Shown here piece by piece: positions 1 to 9,536 of a stretch of DNA of 64,000 bases. Both the position numbers and the translations under genes were made by a program. Numbering within the stretch: position 1 is the stretch's first letter; each line of letters opens with the position of its first letter. The stretch comes from UBA1413 sp964650525 (GTDB lineage: Bacteria; Bacteroidota; Bacteroidia; Bacteroidales; Prolixibacteraceae): positions 1 to 64,000 of the forward strand of contig CAZYUA010000008.1 in NCBI GenBank assembly GCA_964650525.1, read 5' to 3'. The notes beneath the pieces are model-generated. The model searched no databases. It was given only the letters and a program-made list of their open reading frames with translations, and had not been told where the DNA came from.

Positions 1-53
1 GTGTCAGGGCCCTGGTTGAAGTCATGAAGGAATTTGAAAAGGAGAACAGATGA
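1..53 (+). CDS. serC: 3' end of phosphoserine aminotransferase (partial)
   Basis: An open frame enters from the left edge (first full codon at base 3) and reads VRALVEVMKEFEKENR before a TGA at 51-53. That matches the usual C-terminus of SerC, which makes phosphoserine from phosphohydroxypyruvate. The stop overlaps the next start as ATGA, so it is translationally coupled to the serA gene that follows. The call rests on only 16 residues plus the expected serC-serA order in Bacteroidota. Confidence 0.6.
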   Translation, partial: VRALVEVMKEFEKENR

Positions 54-967
54 AAAGAATCCTGATTGCCACCGAAAAACCTTTTGCAGCCGGAGCTGTT
101 GAAAAAATCAATAAAATTTTTATTAAAGCAGGATACGAAGCTACCTTCCTTGAGGGATATACCTCTAAAGGGGACTTTATGGCTGCTGTAAATGAAGTCG
201 ACGGGTTAATTGTCAGGAGTGATCTTGTCGACCGGGATATTATCGATGCCGGAGGCAGCCTCAAGGTTATCATCAGGGCAGGTGCAGGGTACGACAACAT
301 CGATGGCCGGTATGCTGCAGAAAAGGGTATTGTGGTTATGAACACACCCGGGCAGAATGCCAATGCGGTTGCTGAACTGGCCATAGGTCTGGCCTTGTAT
401 GGCATCAGGGAGCAGTTTTCGGGCAAGACAGGCCGGGAATTGAGGGGCCGCACCCTAGGGCTCCACGGCTTTGGGTTTGTTGCCCGCAATGTGTTCCGGA
501 TTGCCCGTGCCATGGGCATGAAAGTAATCGTTTTCACCCGCTACAGCAAGGAAGCTGCCGCTGCCACCGGATTGAAGAATACCCATTCGCTTGAAGAACT
601 CTACCGCAAAAGCGATATCGTTTCCATTCATGTTCCGGCCAGGGGGGAACACATCCGCTCTGTCAGCAAATTAGTCCTCAAAGAACTAAAACCCGGAGCG
701 ATGGTGATCAACACCGCCCGCAAAGAGGTGGTAGACGAAGAGGGGCTGATGCAGATTATGGAGGAACGGAGCGATATCCAATATCTTACCGACGTCAAGC
801 CGGACCAGCATGAAGCGTTTAAGGAAAAATTTCCGGGCAGGTACTTTTCAACACCCAAAAAAGCAGGTGCTCAAACCCTTGAAGCCAACAACAATGCCGG
901 CATAGCTGCTGCTGAACAGGCAATTTCCTTTTTTGAAACGGGAGATGTCAGTTGCCGGGTAAACTGA
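50..967 (+). CDS. serA: D-3-phosphoglycerate dehydrogenase, Bacteroidota type without ACT domain
   Basis: This enzyme oxidises 3-phosphoglycerate to phosphohydroxypyruvate, the first step of serine synthesis, in the cytoplasm. The 305-residue protein has a D-2-hydroxyacid dehydrogenase fold: substrate loop RAGAGYDN (about 76-83), NTPGQNANAVAE (98-109), a Rossmann segment GLHGFGFV (137-144) and NTARKEV (221-227) holding the catalytic Arg224. It lacks the C-terminal ACT/regulatory domains of E. coli SerA, so serine feedback through ACT is not expected. At the usual catalytic His site (TPHIGA in most homologues) it reads TPKKAGAQT (268-276), with Lys270/271. This is typical of short Bacteroidota SerA proteins as I recall them. 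The ATG overlaps the serC stop. Confidence 0.9.
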   Translation: MKRILIATEKPFAAGAVEKINKIFIKAGYEATFLEGYTSKGDFMAAVNEVDGLIVRSDLVDRDIIDAGGSLKVIIRAGAGYDNIDGRYAAEKGIVVMNTPGQNANAVAELAIGLALYGIREQFSGKTGRELRGRTLGLHGFGFVARNVFRIARAMGMKVIVFTRYSKEAAAATGLKNTHSLEELYRKSDIVSIHVPARGEHIRSVSKLVLKELKPGAMVINTARKEVVDEEGLMQIMEERSDIQYLTDVKPDQHEAFKEKFPGRYFSTPKKAGAQTLEANNNAGIAAAEQAISFFETGDVSCRVN

Positions 968-974
968 AAACACA

Positions 975-2234
975 ATGGCTATTGTCAAACCATTCCGGGG
1001 GTTAAGACCACCCCGGGAAATCGTGGAAGAGCTTTCCTGCCTTCCCTACGACGTCATGAACAGTGAAGAGGCTGCCCGTATGGCTGCCGGCAAGGAAAAA
1101 TCGCTGCTCCATGTAACCCGGGCAGAAATCGATTGTCGCCCTGGTACCGATAACCACTCAGAAGCAGTCTACCAAAAAGCAGTGGAAAATTTCAGTGTTT
1201 TCCGTCAGCGGGGATGGCTTATCCCGGATCAGGATCCCAGGTATTACATTTATGCCCAGACCATGGACGGGCATACTCAATACGGTATTGTCGGATGCGC
1301 CGCCTGTGAGGATTATGAAAAAGGAAAAATCAGAAAACACGAGCTGACCCGGCCCGATAAGGAAGAAGACCGGATGGTTCTTACGCGCCACCTGAATGCC
1401 AATATAGAGCCGGTATTTTTTGCCTACCAGGCGGTACCGGCCCTTGATGCTCTTGTCGCTTCCATCACACAAAGCCAGCCTCCCGAGTATGATTTTGTTG
1501 CGGAAGATGGATTCGGCCATGCCCTGTGGCCTGTCTGCAATCCTTCCGACAATGTCAGGATAGAACAACTCTTTGCAGAAGAAGTTCCCTGCACGTATGT
1601 GGCCGACGGCCACCACCGGACGGCCGCGGCTGCCCGCATCGGCACCGAAAGGAAAAATGGCAATCCCCATCATTCCGGAACTGAAGAATATAACTTTTTT
1701 ATGGCTGTCCATTTCCCCGGCAACCAACTCCGGATCATGGATTATAACCGGGTTGTCCGGGATTTGAACGGGCTTTCCGAGCCTGATTTCCTGACAATGC
1801 TTTCGGCAGGGTTTTTTATCGAAAAAATGGGAAATACACCATACCGTCCTGAAGCTTTGCACCTATTCAGCATGTACCTGGCAAACTCCTGGTATAAGCT
1901 GAAAGCACGGCCAGGCACGTATCGTGATGACGATCCCATCGGCATCCTCGACGTTACCGTATTGTCGGAACAGATCCTGAAACCCGTCCTTGGTATTACC
2001 GATCTGAGAACTTCACAGCGTATCGATTTCATCGGAGGAATCCGGGGACTCGAAGAGTTACAAAGAAGGGTCGATTCCGGAGAGATGAAGGTTGCCTTTG
2101 CTCTTTTTCCTGTTTCCATGCAGCAGCTGACCGATATCGCCGACACGGGCCTTATCATGCCGCCAAAGACCACCTGGTTTGAGCCTAAATTGCGTTCAGG
2201 CCTGGTAATCCACCTGCTGGACCAGGTTCCCTGA
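975..2234 (+). CDS. DUF1015 family protein
   Basis: This 419-residue soluble protein belongs to the DUF1015 family. Family hallmarks are the N-terminal PFRGLRPP stretch, CLPYDVMNSEEA (about 22-33), the RPDKEEDR segment and the strongly conserved YVADGHHR motif near residue 210, which looks like a catalytic or ligand site. The biochemical function is not established. It begins 7 bases after serA, and a serC-serA-DUF1015 order is common in Bacteroidota, so a role linked to serine or phosphoserine metabolism is often assumed. That link is inference from context only. Confidence 0.85.
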   Translation: MAIVKPFRGLRPPREIVEELSCLPYDVMNSEEAARMAAGKEKSLLHVTRAEIDCRPGTDNHSEAVYQKAVENFSVFRQRGWLIPDQDPRYYIYAQTMDGHTQYGIVGCAACEDYEKGKIRKHELTRPDKEEDRMVLTRHLNANIEPVFFAYQAVPALDALVASITQSQPPEYDFVAEDGFGHALWPVCNPSDNVRIEQLFAEEVPCTYVADGHHRTAAAARIGTERKNGNPHHSGTEEYNFFMAVHFPGNQLRIMDYNRVVRDLNGLSEPDFLTMLSAGFFIEKMGNTPYRPEALHLFSMYLANSWYKLKARPGTYRDDDPIGILDVTVLSEQILKPVLGITDLRTSQRIDFIGGIRGLEELQRRVDSGEMKVAFALFPVSMQQLTDIADTGLIMPPKTTWFEPKLRSGLVIHLLDQVP

Positions 2235-2298
2235 CCCTTCAGCCTGTAAAAAAGGAGAGCTGATGTTTAGCTTGTAAAGGGATATTTTCAACCGATTC

Positions 2299-2784
2299 AT
2301 GAATAGAAGTTCCGTGTTTACCCATGGCCAGGCCACCTGGCTGGTTCTGCTGAGGGTTGCCATCGGCTGGCATTTTCTGTATGAAGGACTGGTCAAGCTT
2401 TTCAACCCCTCCTGGTCGCCCTTTGGATACCTGATGGACTCCAGGGGGTTTTTTGCCCCCCTGTTTCATGGCATCGCCACAAATCCGGGGATACTGGCTG
2501 TTGTTGACGTGATGAACCAGTGGGGACTCGTCCTTATTGGTACCGGGCTGATACTGGGTTTGTTTGCCAGACCTGCAGCCTGGGCCGGAATGCTGTTACT
2601 GAGTTTTTATTACCTGTCCCACCCTCCCATGATCGGGTTAAATTATGCCCTCCCCAGCGAAGGCAGTTACTTCATCGTAGATAAGGTACTCATTGAATTC
2701 CTGGCTTTGGGGTTTCTTTCCCTTTTCCCTGCCGGGAGGCTGGCCGGATTAGACCGGATACTCTTCAACAAGCCGAAATCATGA
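2299..2784 (+). CDS. DoxX family membrane protein
   Basis: A 161-residue integral membrane protein with about four hydrophobic segments. The N-terminal LLRVAIGWHFLYEGLVKL is typical of DoxX/DoxD-like proteins (PF07681), followed by a segment around GLVLIGTGLILGLFARPAAWAG. Members are linked to quinone-dependent sulfur oxidation in archaea and to redox stress complexes in bacteria; the function here is unknown. The gene ends in an ATGA overlap with the downstream Gfo/Idh/MocA gene, so the two are translationally coupled and may act as a redox pair at the inner membrane. Confidence 0.85.
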   Translation: MNRSSVFTHGQATWLVLLRVAIGWHFLYEGLVKLFNPSWSPFGYLMDSRGFFAPLFHGIATNPGILAVVDVMNQWGLVLIGTGLILGLFARPAAWAGMLLLSFYYLSHPPMIGLNYALPSEGSYFIVDKVLIEFLALGFLSLFPAGRLAGLDRILFNKPKS

Positions 2785-4358
2785 TGCGACGGAAAATGGA
2801 AGAAAATCCAAAAAAAAGGAAAGCAGGAATATCCCGGAGAGAAGTTCTGAAGAGTATGGCCACCATTCCGGTTCTGGGAGCTGTGGCTTACGGGGTATAC
2901 AAAAAGGAGAGTCTGGACCGGTTCCTGAAGCGGACCATTACAGAGGAACTGGACATGTCGCACACTACCCCGGCAGTGGCGGTGAAATCGGAAGGAAAAG
3001 AGATCCGGATTGGATTGATCGGCTTTGGCATCCGGGGGAAACAGCTGGCCAAGGCCCTGGGATTTGTCCATCCCACGCTGATGGATGAGTGGTTGGAAGG
3101 TGCCGGTAACCATAAGGACGACACCCGGTTTGAGGATTTCCGGCTGCAGGAGGACCTGAATATCAGAATTACAGGGGTATGCGATATTTTCGACACCTAC
3201 GGGCAGATGGCCTCTGAGGCCGCAGCAAACCGGAACCGTGAGGGTAGCCGTGGCAGCCAGGGTGAACCAGTGAAGCGCTATGCCCATTACCGGGATCTGA
3301 TAACCTCTCCCGAGGTGGATGCCGTAGTAATTGCCACCCCCGATCACTGGCACGGGCCGATGACCATTGAGGCAGCCCGTGCCGGCAAACATGTATACTG
3401 TGAAAAACCGCTGACCTGGTCGGTGGAGGAGACCTACGAAGTCAGAAAGGCCATCCGGGAATCTGGTGTTATTTTCCAGCTCGGCCACCAGGGACGCCAG
3501 ACCGATGCATACCAGAAAGCCCGGGAAGCCATAGAGAAGAACGTCCTGGGCCCCATCAACCTGATTGAAGTGACCACCAACCGTAACGACCCCAATGGAG
3601 CATGGGTTTATGATATTCACCCGGATGCCAACCCTCAAACTATTGACTGGGAGCAGTTTATTGGACAGGCACCCTGGCATGAGTTTTCATTGGAACGGTT
3701 TTTCCGGTGGCGCTGCTGGTGGGATTACAGCACAGGACTCTCCGGCGATTTATTGACGCACGAGTACGATGCCATCAACCAGGTTCTCGGTGTGGGCATC
3801 CCTCATTCGGCCATCTCTACCGGCGGAATTTACTTTTTTAAAGATGGCAGAACTGTGCCGGATGTGTTAACCACTGTTTTTGAGTTCCCGGACCGGAATC
3901 TGTCGCTTTTATACTCGGCGACCCTCTCCAGTCAGATGGACCGGGGAAAACGAATCATGGGCCATGATGCGTATATGGAAATGGGGAGTGCCCTGACTAT
4001 CTACGCCGACCCCCGTTCCACGCGGTATGCCGGACAGATCACACAGGGCATCATCAAACCCGATATGCCTATTTATACCTATTTCCCGGGGCGCGGAGCC
4101 GACGTAATCACCTCGGCGACCGAACAGTATTTTGCAGGGCGAGGCCTTCTTTACACCTACCGGGGGGGGCAGCGGGTCGACACCACCCACCTCCATATGA
4201 AGGAATGGATCGATGGCATCCGGCAGGAAAAGCAGCCGGGGTGCAACATCGACAGGGGTTTTGAAGAGGCCATGACTGCCCATATGGGAACCCTCTCCTA
4301 CCATCACCGGAAACAGGTTTTCTGGGATCCGGCAACCGAAAAAATTGTGATCCCCTGA
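2781..4358 (+). CDS. Tat-exported Gfo/Idh/MocA family oxidoreductase
   Basis: A 525-residue NAD(P)-dependent sugar or cyclitol oxidoreductase-like protein. The N-terminus carries a twin-arginine signal (SRREVLK, about residues 20-26) and a hydrophobic stretch, so it is predicted to be exported folded with its cofactor. The Rossmann segment IGLIGFGIRGKQLA (about 77-90) and the family motif YCEKPLTW (about 203-210) are intact. A C-terminal alpha/beta domain follows, including the Trp-rich RFFRWRCWWDYSTG. The substrate is unknown. The start overlaps the DoxX stop by four bases and argS begins 3 bases after its stop, an unusual place for an exported sugar dehydrogenase. Confidence 0.88.
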   Translation: MMRRKMEENPKKRKAGISRREVLKSMATIPVLGAVAYGVYKKESLDRFLKRTITEELDMSHTTPAVAVKSEGKEIRIGLIGFGIRGKQLAKALGFVHPTLMDEWLEGAGNHKDDTRFEDFRLQEDLNIRITGVCDIFDTYGQMASEAAANRNREGSRGSQGEPVKRYAHYRDLITSPEVDAVVIATPDHWHGPMTIEAARAGKHVYCEKPLTWSVEETYEVRKAIRESGVIFQLGHQGRQTDAYQKAREAIEKNVLGPINLIEVTTNRNDPNGAWVYDIHPDANPQTIDWEQFIGQAPWHEFSLERFFRWRCWWDYSTGLSGDLLTHEYDAINQVLGVGIPHSAISTGGIYFFKDGRTVPDVLTTVFEFPDRNLSLLYSATLSSQMDRGKRIMGHDAYMEMGSALTIYADPRSTRYAGQITQGIIKPDMPIYTYFPGRGADVITSATEQYFAGRGLLYTYRGGQRVDTTHLHMKEWIDGIRQEKQPGCNIDRGFEEAMTAHMGTLSYHHRKQVFWDPATEKIVIP

Positions 4359-4361
4359 GTC

Positions 4362-6155
4362 ATGAACATCGAAGCGATGCTGCAGGAAAAAATCGGCCAG
4401 GCTGTGGAAACCCTTTTTGGATTCCGGCCGGATGCTTCTCTGCTCCAACTTCAGCAAACCCGGAAGGACTATGAGGGGGATCTGACCCTGGTAATGTTCC
4501 CCCTGGTGCGTCAAACCCACCTTCCTCCTGCCGAAACGGCCGCCCGTCTGGGAAACTACCTGACCACAAACCATCCCGAAGTGGAAAGTTTCAATGTCAT
4601 CGGCGGCTTCCTGAACCTGACCCTGCGGAACAGGATCTGGACCAGCATCCTCGGCCACGCGTTCCCCGGCACCTGTTTTGGAATCGTTCCGGAGGCTCAG
4701 AACGCCGAACTGGTCATGGTTGAATATTCCTCCCCCAACACCAATAAGCCTCTCCACCTGGGACACATCAGGAACAACCTGTTGGGAAACTCGCTTTGCC
4801 GCATCCTGGAGGCCAACGGGAAAAAGGTGGTCAGAACAAACATCGTGAATGACCGTGGCATTCATATCTGCAAATCGATGTATGCCTGGAAAAAATGGGG
4901 AGAAGGAAAGACTCCTTACAACTCAGGGATCAAAGGAGACCATCTCGTCGGTGAATTTTATGTTCTGTTCAATCAGCACTACAATAAAGAAATCGGCGAA
5001 CTTGTTGCCAGGGGCATGTCGCAGGAAGAAGCCGAAGAAAAGGCCCCATCCATTCTTGAAGTCCGGGAAATGCTCCGGATGTGGGAGGCCCACGACCCGG
5101 AAACCATAGAATTATGGAAAAGAATGAACAACTGGGTGTACGAAGGATTTGAAGAAACTTACCGGGCCCTGGGAATCCATTTTGATAAAATCTATTACGA
5201 ATCCGAAACCTACCTGATGGGCAGAGAGGAGGTACTCCGAGGAGTCAGGGAGGGCTTTTTCACGCGGAGGGAGGATGGATCGGTCTGGGCCGACCTCACA
5301 TCGGAAGGATTGGATCAGAAAGTGCTCCTCCGGAGCGACGGAACCTCAGTGTACATCACCCAGGATATCGGTACGGCAAAAATGAGGTTCGACGATTATC
5401 CCATCGGGAAAATGATCTATGTGGTTGGAAATGAGCAAAACTACCACTTCCAGGTTCTCTCCCTGCTCCTGGATAAACTGGGCTACTCATGGGGAAAAGA
5501 TCTGTTTCACTTTTCTTACGGCATGGTGGAACTCCCCTCCGGGAAAATGAAAAGCAGGGAAGGAACCGTGGTGGATGCCGATGATCTGATGGAAGAAATG
5601 TTGCAGGTCGCCCATAAAATGGGGCAGGAACTCGGCAAACTGGAAGGATTAGGCCCTGATGAGGCCGGCGAAGTGTATAGAATCATTGCCCTCGGGGCAT
5701 TGAAATATTACATCCTGAAGGTAGACCCCAAAAAAAACATGCTCTTTAACCCGGTTGAGTCTATCGATTTCAACGGCAACACAGGCCCCTTTATCCAGTA
5801 TACCCATGCCCGCATCCGTTCAGTCATGCGAAAAGCGAACGCTTTAGGGCTGACGGTAGCTGCTCCGGAAACCGGAGATCTTTCCCTCGAATCAAGGGAA
5901 AAAGAGTTGCTTAAAACCCTCTCCCTTTTTCCTGCTGTGGTCGAAGAAGCAGGTACCGCCTACTCACCCGCAGTGGTGGCCAATTACTGTTTTGAACTGG
6001 TCAAAGTGTATAACCAGTTTTACCACGACCTCTCTATCCTGAATGAAACAGACCTGCTGAAAAGAGACTTTCGACTTGCACTTTCCCTGACTGTGGGAAA
6101 CATTCTGAAAAACGGTATGGGTTTACTGGGGATTGAATTGCCGGAAAGAATGTAG
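4362..6155 (+). CDS. argS: Arginyl-tRNA synthetase
   Basis: This class I synthetase charges tRNA-Arg. The 597-residue length is normal. The N-terminal additional domain (about 1-100) is followed by SSPNTNKPLHLGH with the HIGH-type motif HLGH at about 132-135. The KMSKS loop is replaced by KMKSREGTVVDADDL at about 395, as in many ArgS enzymes. The DALR anticodon-binding domain at the C-terminus includes FIQYTHARIRS. It lies 3 bases after the oxidoreductase gene and a strong hairpin follows it. It is essential and present once here. Confidence 0.97.
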   Translation: MNIEAMLQEKIGQAVETLFGFRPDASLLQLQQTRKDYEGDLTLVMFPLVRQTHLPPAETAARLGNYLTTNHPEVESFNVIGGFLNLTLRNRIWTSILGHAFPGTCFGIVPEAQNAELVMVEYSSPNTNKPLHLGHIRNNLLGNSLCRILEANGKKVVRTNIVNDRGIHICKSMYAWKKWGEGKTPYNSGIKGDHLVGEFYVLFNQHYNKEIGELVARGMSQEEAEEKAPSILEVREMLRMWEAHDPETIELWKRMNNWVYEGFEETYRALGIHFDKIYYESETYLMGREEVLRGVREGFFTRREDGSVWADLTSEGLDQKVLLRSDGTSVYITQDIGTAKMRFDDYPIGKMIYVVGNEQNYHFQVLSLLLDKLGYSWGKDLFHFSYGMVELPSGKMKSREGTVVDADDLMEEMLQVAHKMGQELGKLEGLGPDEAGEVYRIIALGALKYYILKVDPKKNMLFNPVESIDFNGNTGPFIQYTHARIRSVMRKANALGLTVAAPETGDLSLESREKELLKTLSLFPAVVEEAGTAYSPAVVANYCFELVKVYNQFYHDLSILNETDLLKRDFRLALSLTVGNILKNGMGLLGIELPERM

Positions 6156-6161
6156 GGATAA

Positions 6162-6191
6162 AATGAAAGGAGACCTCTGTCTCCTTTCGTT
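6162..6191 (+). terminator. Hairpin after argS
   Basis: A perfect 10-base-pair stem (6165-6174 with 6179-6188, loop CTCT), extendable by a G-T and two A-T pairs, sits 7 bases after the argS stop. No strong T-run follows, so it may terminate inefficiently or mainly stabilise the 3' end. Confidence 0.55.
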
Positions 6192-6572
6192 GGGATTTAA
6201 AATGCAATTCAAGCTAAAGGGACTTATTATAACTTGAAGTGATGCAAATATATAGCAAAAAAAGGAAACTTTCAAAGAAAATGTAAAAATTAATTCTAAA
6301 TCAATGTAAAGCATCTTTTGAATGTTCCGGAAAAATTCCTCCGGGGCACTCCTCTTCGAAAATTGCTTTCTCCTTTTTGCGCAGTACAATCCCAAAATTG
6401 CAGATACGATTTCGACGATCAGCAATACTATTCGTGCGATAAACTCCGGGGTCTGCATATTAAAAAGCAGATCAGAACGGGTATCCGCAACGGCAGGTAT
6501 TTACAAGGGAAGCAGGTTCACTCCATGTATTCAGGTTCAATCCCGGATTTGTACGACTTCAGTAAAGGAAGA
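6192..6572. other. Gene-poor gap between argS and the GH78 gene
   Basis: This AT-rich gap separates two converging genes and holds no gene I can support. On the minus strand an open frame from 6458 leftwards (to 6123, into the argS 3' end) starts with a credible single membrane helix (ARIVLLIVEIVSAILGLY) followed by a KRRK positive anchor. Its second half has the composition of non-coding AT-rich DNA. It could be a small membrane protein or a remnant; I do not call it as a gene. Confidence 0.3.
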
Positions 6573-9326
6573 TTATTCCGAAATGAACCTGTACTTCCCG
6601 CTTTTCACTGAAAATTCCCGGTACCCTGTTTCATCTTGAATGAATTTTATATCACCACCCGGCAAAACCGGCCGTTCGCTTTCCATGATTCTTCTGCCTG
6701 ACCTTACCGGAACATAAACGGTTGCCCGGCACCCAACGGGAACGGTAATCTCCATGGTGAACCTTTCCGGGTCGTTTGTCCAGTGAATGCCGGCTTGTCC
6801 GTAAGTGGTTTGGTTATAATATTTTACAAATGAGAGGTCTGCCACCGGCTGTGGTCTGAAGATGATATGCCGGTAACCAGGTTCCTCCGGATCGGCCTGC
6901 ATCCCGGCCAGTTTCCGGTACAACCAGACCAGTCCTCCGCCGAACATCGGATGGTTGTGCGAACCGTCGTCGTTCCACTGTTCCCGGGTGGTAGTGGCGC
7001 CCTGGTCGATCCACCAGCCATAGGAGGGTTGTGTGCGTTTGTTCATGGCTGTGTAAGCCAGATCGTGCATCCCGATTTCCGTCAGTGTTTCAAAGAAGAA
7101 CTGTGTTCCGAAAATGCCTGTATCCAGGTGTCCGTCATTAGCCAGAATGTCGTTCCGGAGCGCTTGGGTCACCCGTTTATACTGACTTTCAGGCACTCCC
7201 ATTTTTAGGGCGAAGATATTCCCACCGGCATTACCGTAGGTACCGTTCATCTGGTCGTAAAACCTTTTGGAAAATGCCAGCCGGGTTTTTTCTGCCAGGA
7301 TGGCAAATATCTGTGATTCTTCCGGTTTGCCTAAAACTTTTGCAGTCCGGGAGGCAATATCGGCACAACGCCAGAGGTAGAAGGTATGGATCATCGCATC
7401 GGGCGGCAGGTTGGAGGGTGCAACCCAATCGCCCAGGTTGAACCACCGGAGCACTTTGCCGTCCTTGCCGGTACGTTGGGAGTGCATGATGCCCTCCTCG
7501 TCCGTCCAGGTCAGCATATAGCGGATGTATTCCTTCATGCCCTCATAGTTGTCAGCCAGCATATCTTTTGAACCGTAATGGAGATAAAACTCCCAGGGGA
7601 TGATACAGATAGCAGCGCCCCAGGCCACACCTCCCCCGCAACCCGGTTCCCAGGGGGCCCCATTGGGGACATATCCCGTGGTCAGATCCTGTGCCCCAAG
7701 GATATCCTGCATCCACTTATGGTAAAAACTGCGGGCGTCGTAATTGTGCATGACAGTCACGCAGGCTACCTGCCCGTCGCCGGTATAAGGTCCGCGTTCC
7801 CTGTGCGGACAATCGCTGGGCACTCCCCCGTGCATATTATCGGTCTGGCTTCTCCGCCAGATTTTATGGATCTGGTTGAACAGCGGGTTGGAAGTCTCAA
7901 AAATGGCAGATCCTTCCACATTGCTATAGACCACTTCGGCGGTGATCTGTTCCGGCCGGAGTTCACCGGGCCAGTTGCTGATTTCCACACCACTGAATAC
8001 GAACCAGTTGAAACGGGCTGCGTAATTCTCAACTCCGTCCCCCCTAAAAATATAGGAATTATCCCCGGAATAGGTGTTACTGAGGTATTTGATTTCCGTT
8101 TTATGGCCTGCCGGACCGGTAACATGGTTCAACCTGACCCAGCCGGTCACTTCCTCCCCGAAATCTGCATGCCAGTTGCCGTTAGCCAGTTTTTTTATTT
8201 TCATCGGGCTTTTGCGCTCCATCACCTTATCCGTCGGCGAGGTGTGGGCTGCAAGTCTGCCTTCAGGCTTGTTTTTCAGTGCCGCGGATTGCCAGGCCGA
8301 ATCGTCAAACCCGGGCTCATTCCACCCGGGCTGCTCCTTCCGGGCATCGTAATGCTCCCCGTAAAAAACCATGTCGAACAGGATGGGGCTCCGCGAAACT
8401 TTCCAGGTTTCATCGCTGACGATCACCTGTTCCGTTCCGTTTTTAAAGGTAAGGTGAAGCTGAAGCAGAAAGCGGGGGGTTCCGTAGCCCAGGGTCCAGT
8501 ATTTGGCCGGATTGTAAAAGCCGTTTCCGAGGATGGCACCCAGGGCATTTGCTCCTTTCCGGAGCAGGTTCGTCACATCGTAGGCCAGGTACATGACTTT
8601 ATAGTCCCTGAAATTGTCCTCGAGGGGAATATTTTCGCTGACGAGTCCGGGTCGTTTCCCGTAGTTGGTCTGGTTGGGAACCAGCACGTCATCGCCGGCT
8701 TTCTGCCCGTTCAGGGTAAGTTCGAAATACCCAAGACCGGTTACAAAAGCCACCGCTTTCACCAGTTCATTTTCAAGGGTGAATTCTTTCCGGAACATGG
8801 GGGCCGGCGGGGGCGATTCTGCAGGCAGAGCTGCGTTGGGATTCAAGGGTTTGGGCAAGGTCTCCTCCCCCTGCCAGGGCGCACCGATCCACCGGGCTTT
8901 CCATTCTGCCGGGTCCAGGATGCCCATCCGCCAGAAAGCAGGTTCACTCCACCGCGAACCCTTCCCGCTTTTGTCCCACACCCGCACCTGCCACCAGCAT
9001 TCCATACGCGACTGCAAGGGCTTCCCTGCATAGACAATCCGGTTTGATTCACTGCTTAGTACCTTCCGGCTGTCCCATAGATCGGGCCTTTTCAGCTTCC
9101 TCTCAGAAGTGGCCACCCTGATCTGCCAGGCTGTCTGTGTCTGGCCCCGTTCATCCTCATCAGCCTCGTTGATCCAGGATAAGCGAGGCTTTGCTATATC
9201 CACGACCGCCGGGTTGGTAAGATATTCACAGGTGAGTTTTTGCGGGGTGATTTTGCCGATTACAACTTTGGCAGGGATTAGAAAAAGAAAAACCACCAAA
9301 ATCCGGGCTGAGCTCATATTTCTCAT
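6573..9326 (-). CDS. Alpha-L-rhamnosidase, GH78
   Basis: A 917-residue exported enzyme predicted to cleave terminal alpha-L-rhamnose. It has a hydrophobic signal peptide (about 1-24), N-terminal beta-sandwich domains including the Bac_rhamnosid_N type (about 180-400), then the (alpha/alpha)6 catalytic domain. That domain has the GH78 signature GVPSDCPHRERGPYTGDGQ (about 505-523) and a second acidic motif TTTREQWN. A C-terminal beta-sandwich ends the protein. It is the last gene of the PUL strand, but a 210-base gap separates it from the SGNH gene, so it may have its own promoter. The natural substrate (rhamnogalacturonan, rhamnolipid, decorated glucan) cannot be told from sequence. Confidence 0.92.
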   Translation of the reverse strand: MRNMSSARILVVFLFLIPAKVVIGKITPQKLTCEYLTNPAVVDIAKPRLSWINEADEDERGQTQTAWQIRVATSERKLKRPDLWDSRKVLSSESNRIVYAGKPLQSRMECWWQVRVWDKSGKGSRWSEPAFWRMGILDPAEWKARWIGAPWQGEETLPKPLNPNAALPAESPPPAPMFRKEFTLENELVKAVAFVTGLGYFELTLNGQKAGDDVLVPNQTNYGKRPGLVSENIPLEDNFRDYKVMYLAYDVTNLLRKGANALGAILGNGFYNPAKYWTLGYGTPRFLLQLHLTFKNGTEQVIVSDETWKVSRSPILFDMVFYGEHYDARKEQPGWNEPGFDDSAWQSAALKNKPEGRLAAHTSPTDKVMERKSPMKIKKLANGNWHADFGEEVTGWVRLNHVTGPAGHKTEIKYLSNTYSGDNSYIFRGDGVENYAARFNWFVFSGVEISNWPGELRPEQITAEVVYSNVEGSAIFETSNPLFNQIHKIWRRSQTDNMHGGVPSDCPHRERGPYTGDGQVACVTVMHNYDARSFYHKWMQDILGAQDLTTGYVPNGAPWEPGCGGGVAWGAAICIIPWEFYLHYGSKDMLADNYEGMKEYIRYMLTWTDEEGIMHSQRTGKDGKVLRWFNLGDWVAPSNLPPDAMIHTFYLWRCADIASRTAKVLGKPEESQIFAILAEKTRLAFSKRFYDQMNGTYGNAGGNIFALKMGVPESQYKRVTQALRNDILANDGHLDTGIFGTQFFFETLTEIGMHDLAYTAMNKRTQPSYGWWIDQGATTTREQWNDDGSHNHPMFGGGLVWLYRKLAGMQADPEEPGYRHIIFRPQPVADLSFVKYYNQTTYGQAGIHWTNDPERFTMEITVPVGCRATVYVPVRSGRRIMESERPVLPGGDIKFIQDETGYREFSVKSGKYRFISE

Positions 9327-9536
9327 CGTTTGGTTTAAAAATCAATCACTTTCAACCTGTCAACAATTATACCGGCGTCGTAACATCTTCTCTGATTGCT
9401 GAAGTTCTTCAACGTAACGGGTTCAGACCTTTTGCTGTTCAAGAACTATCCTCATTATTCCTTTCTGCAGTGTAAGTCTGGTTTCCAATTGCATCTGCAG
9501 CCAGTTTCATTATTGAATAATCTGTACACATAATAA

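Noticed and set aside
7578..9047. Long plus-strand open frame opposite the GH78 gene
   Set aside because: It is the antisense shadow of the rhamnosidase, with no recognisable domain and low-quality composition.
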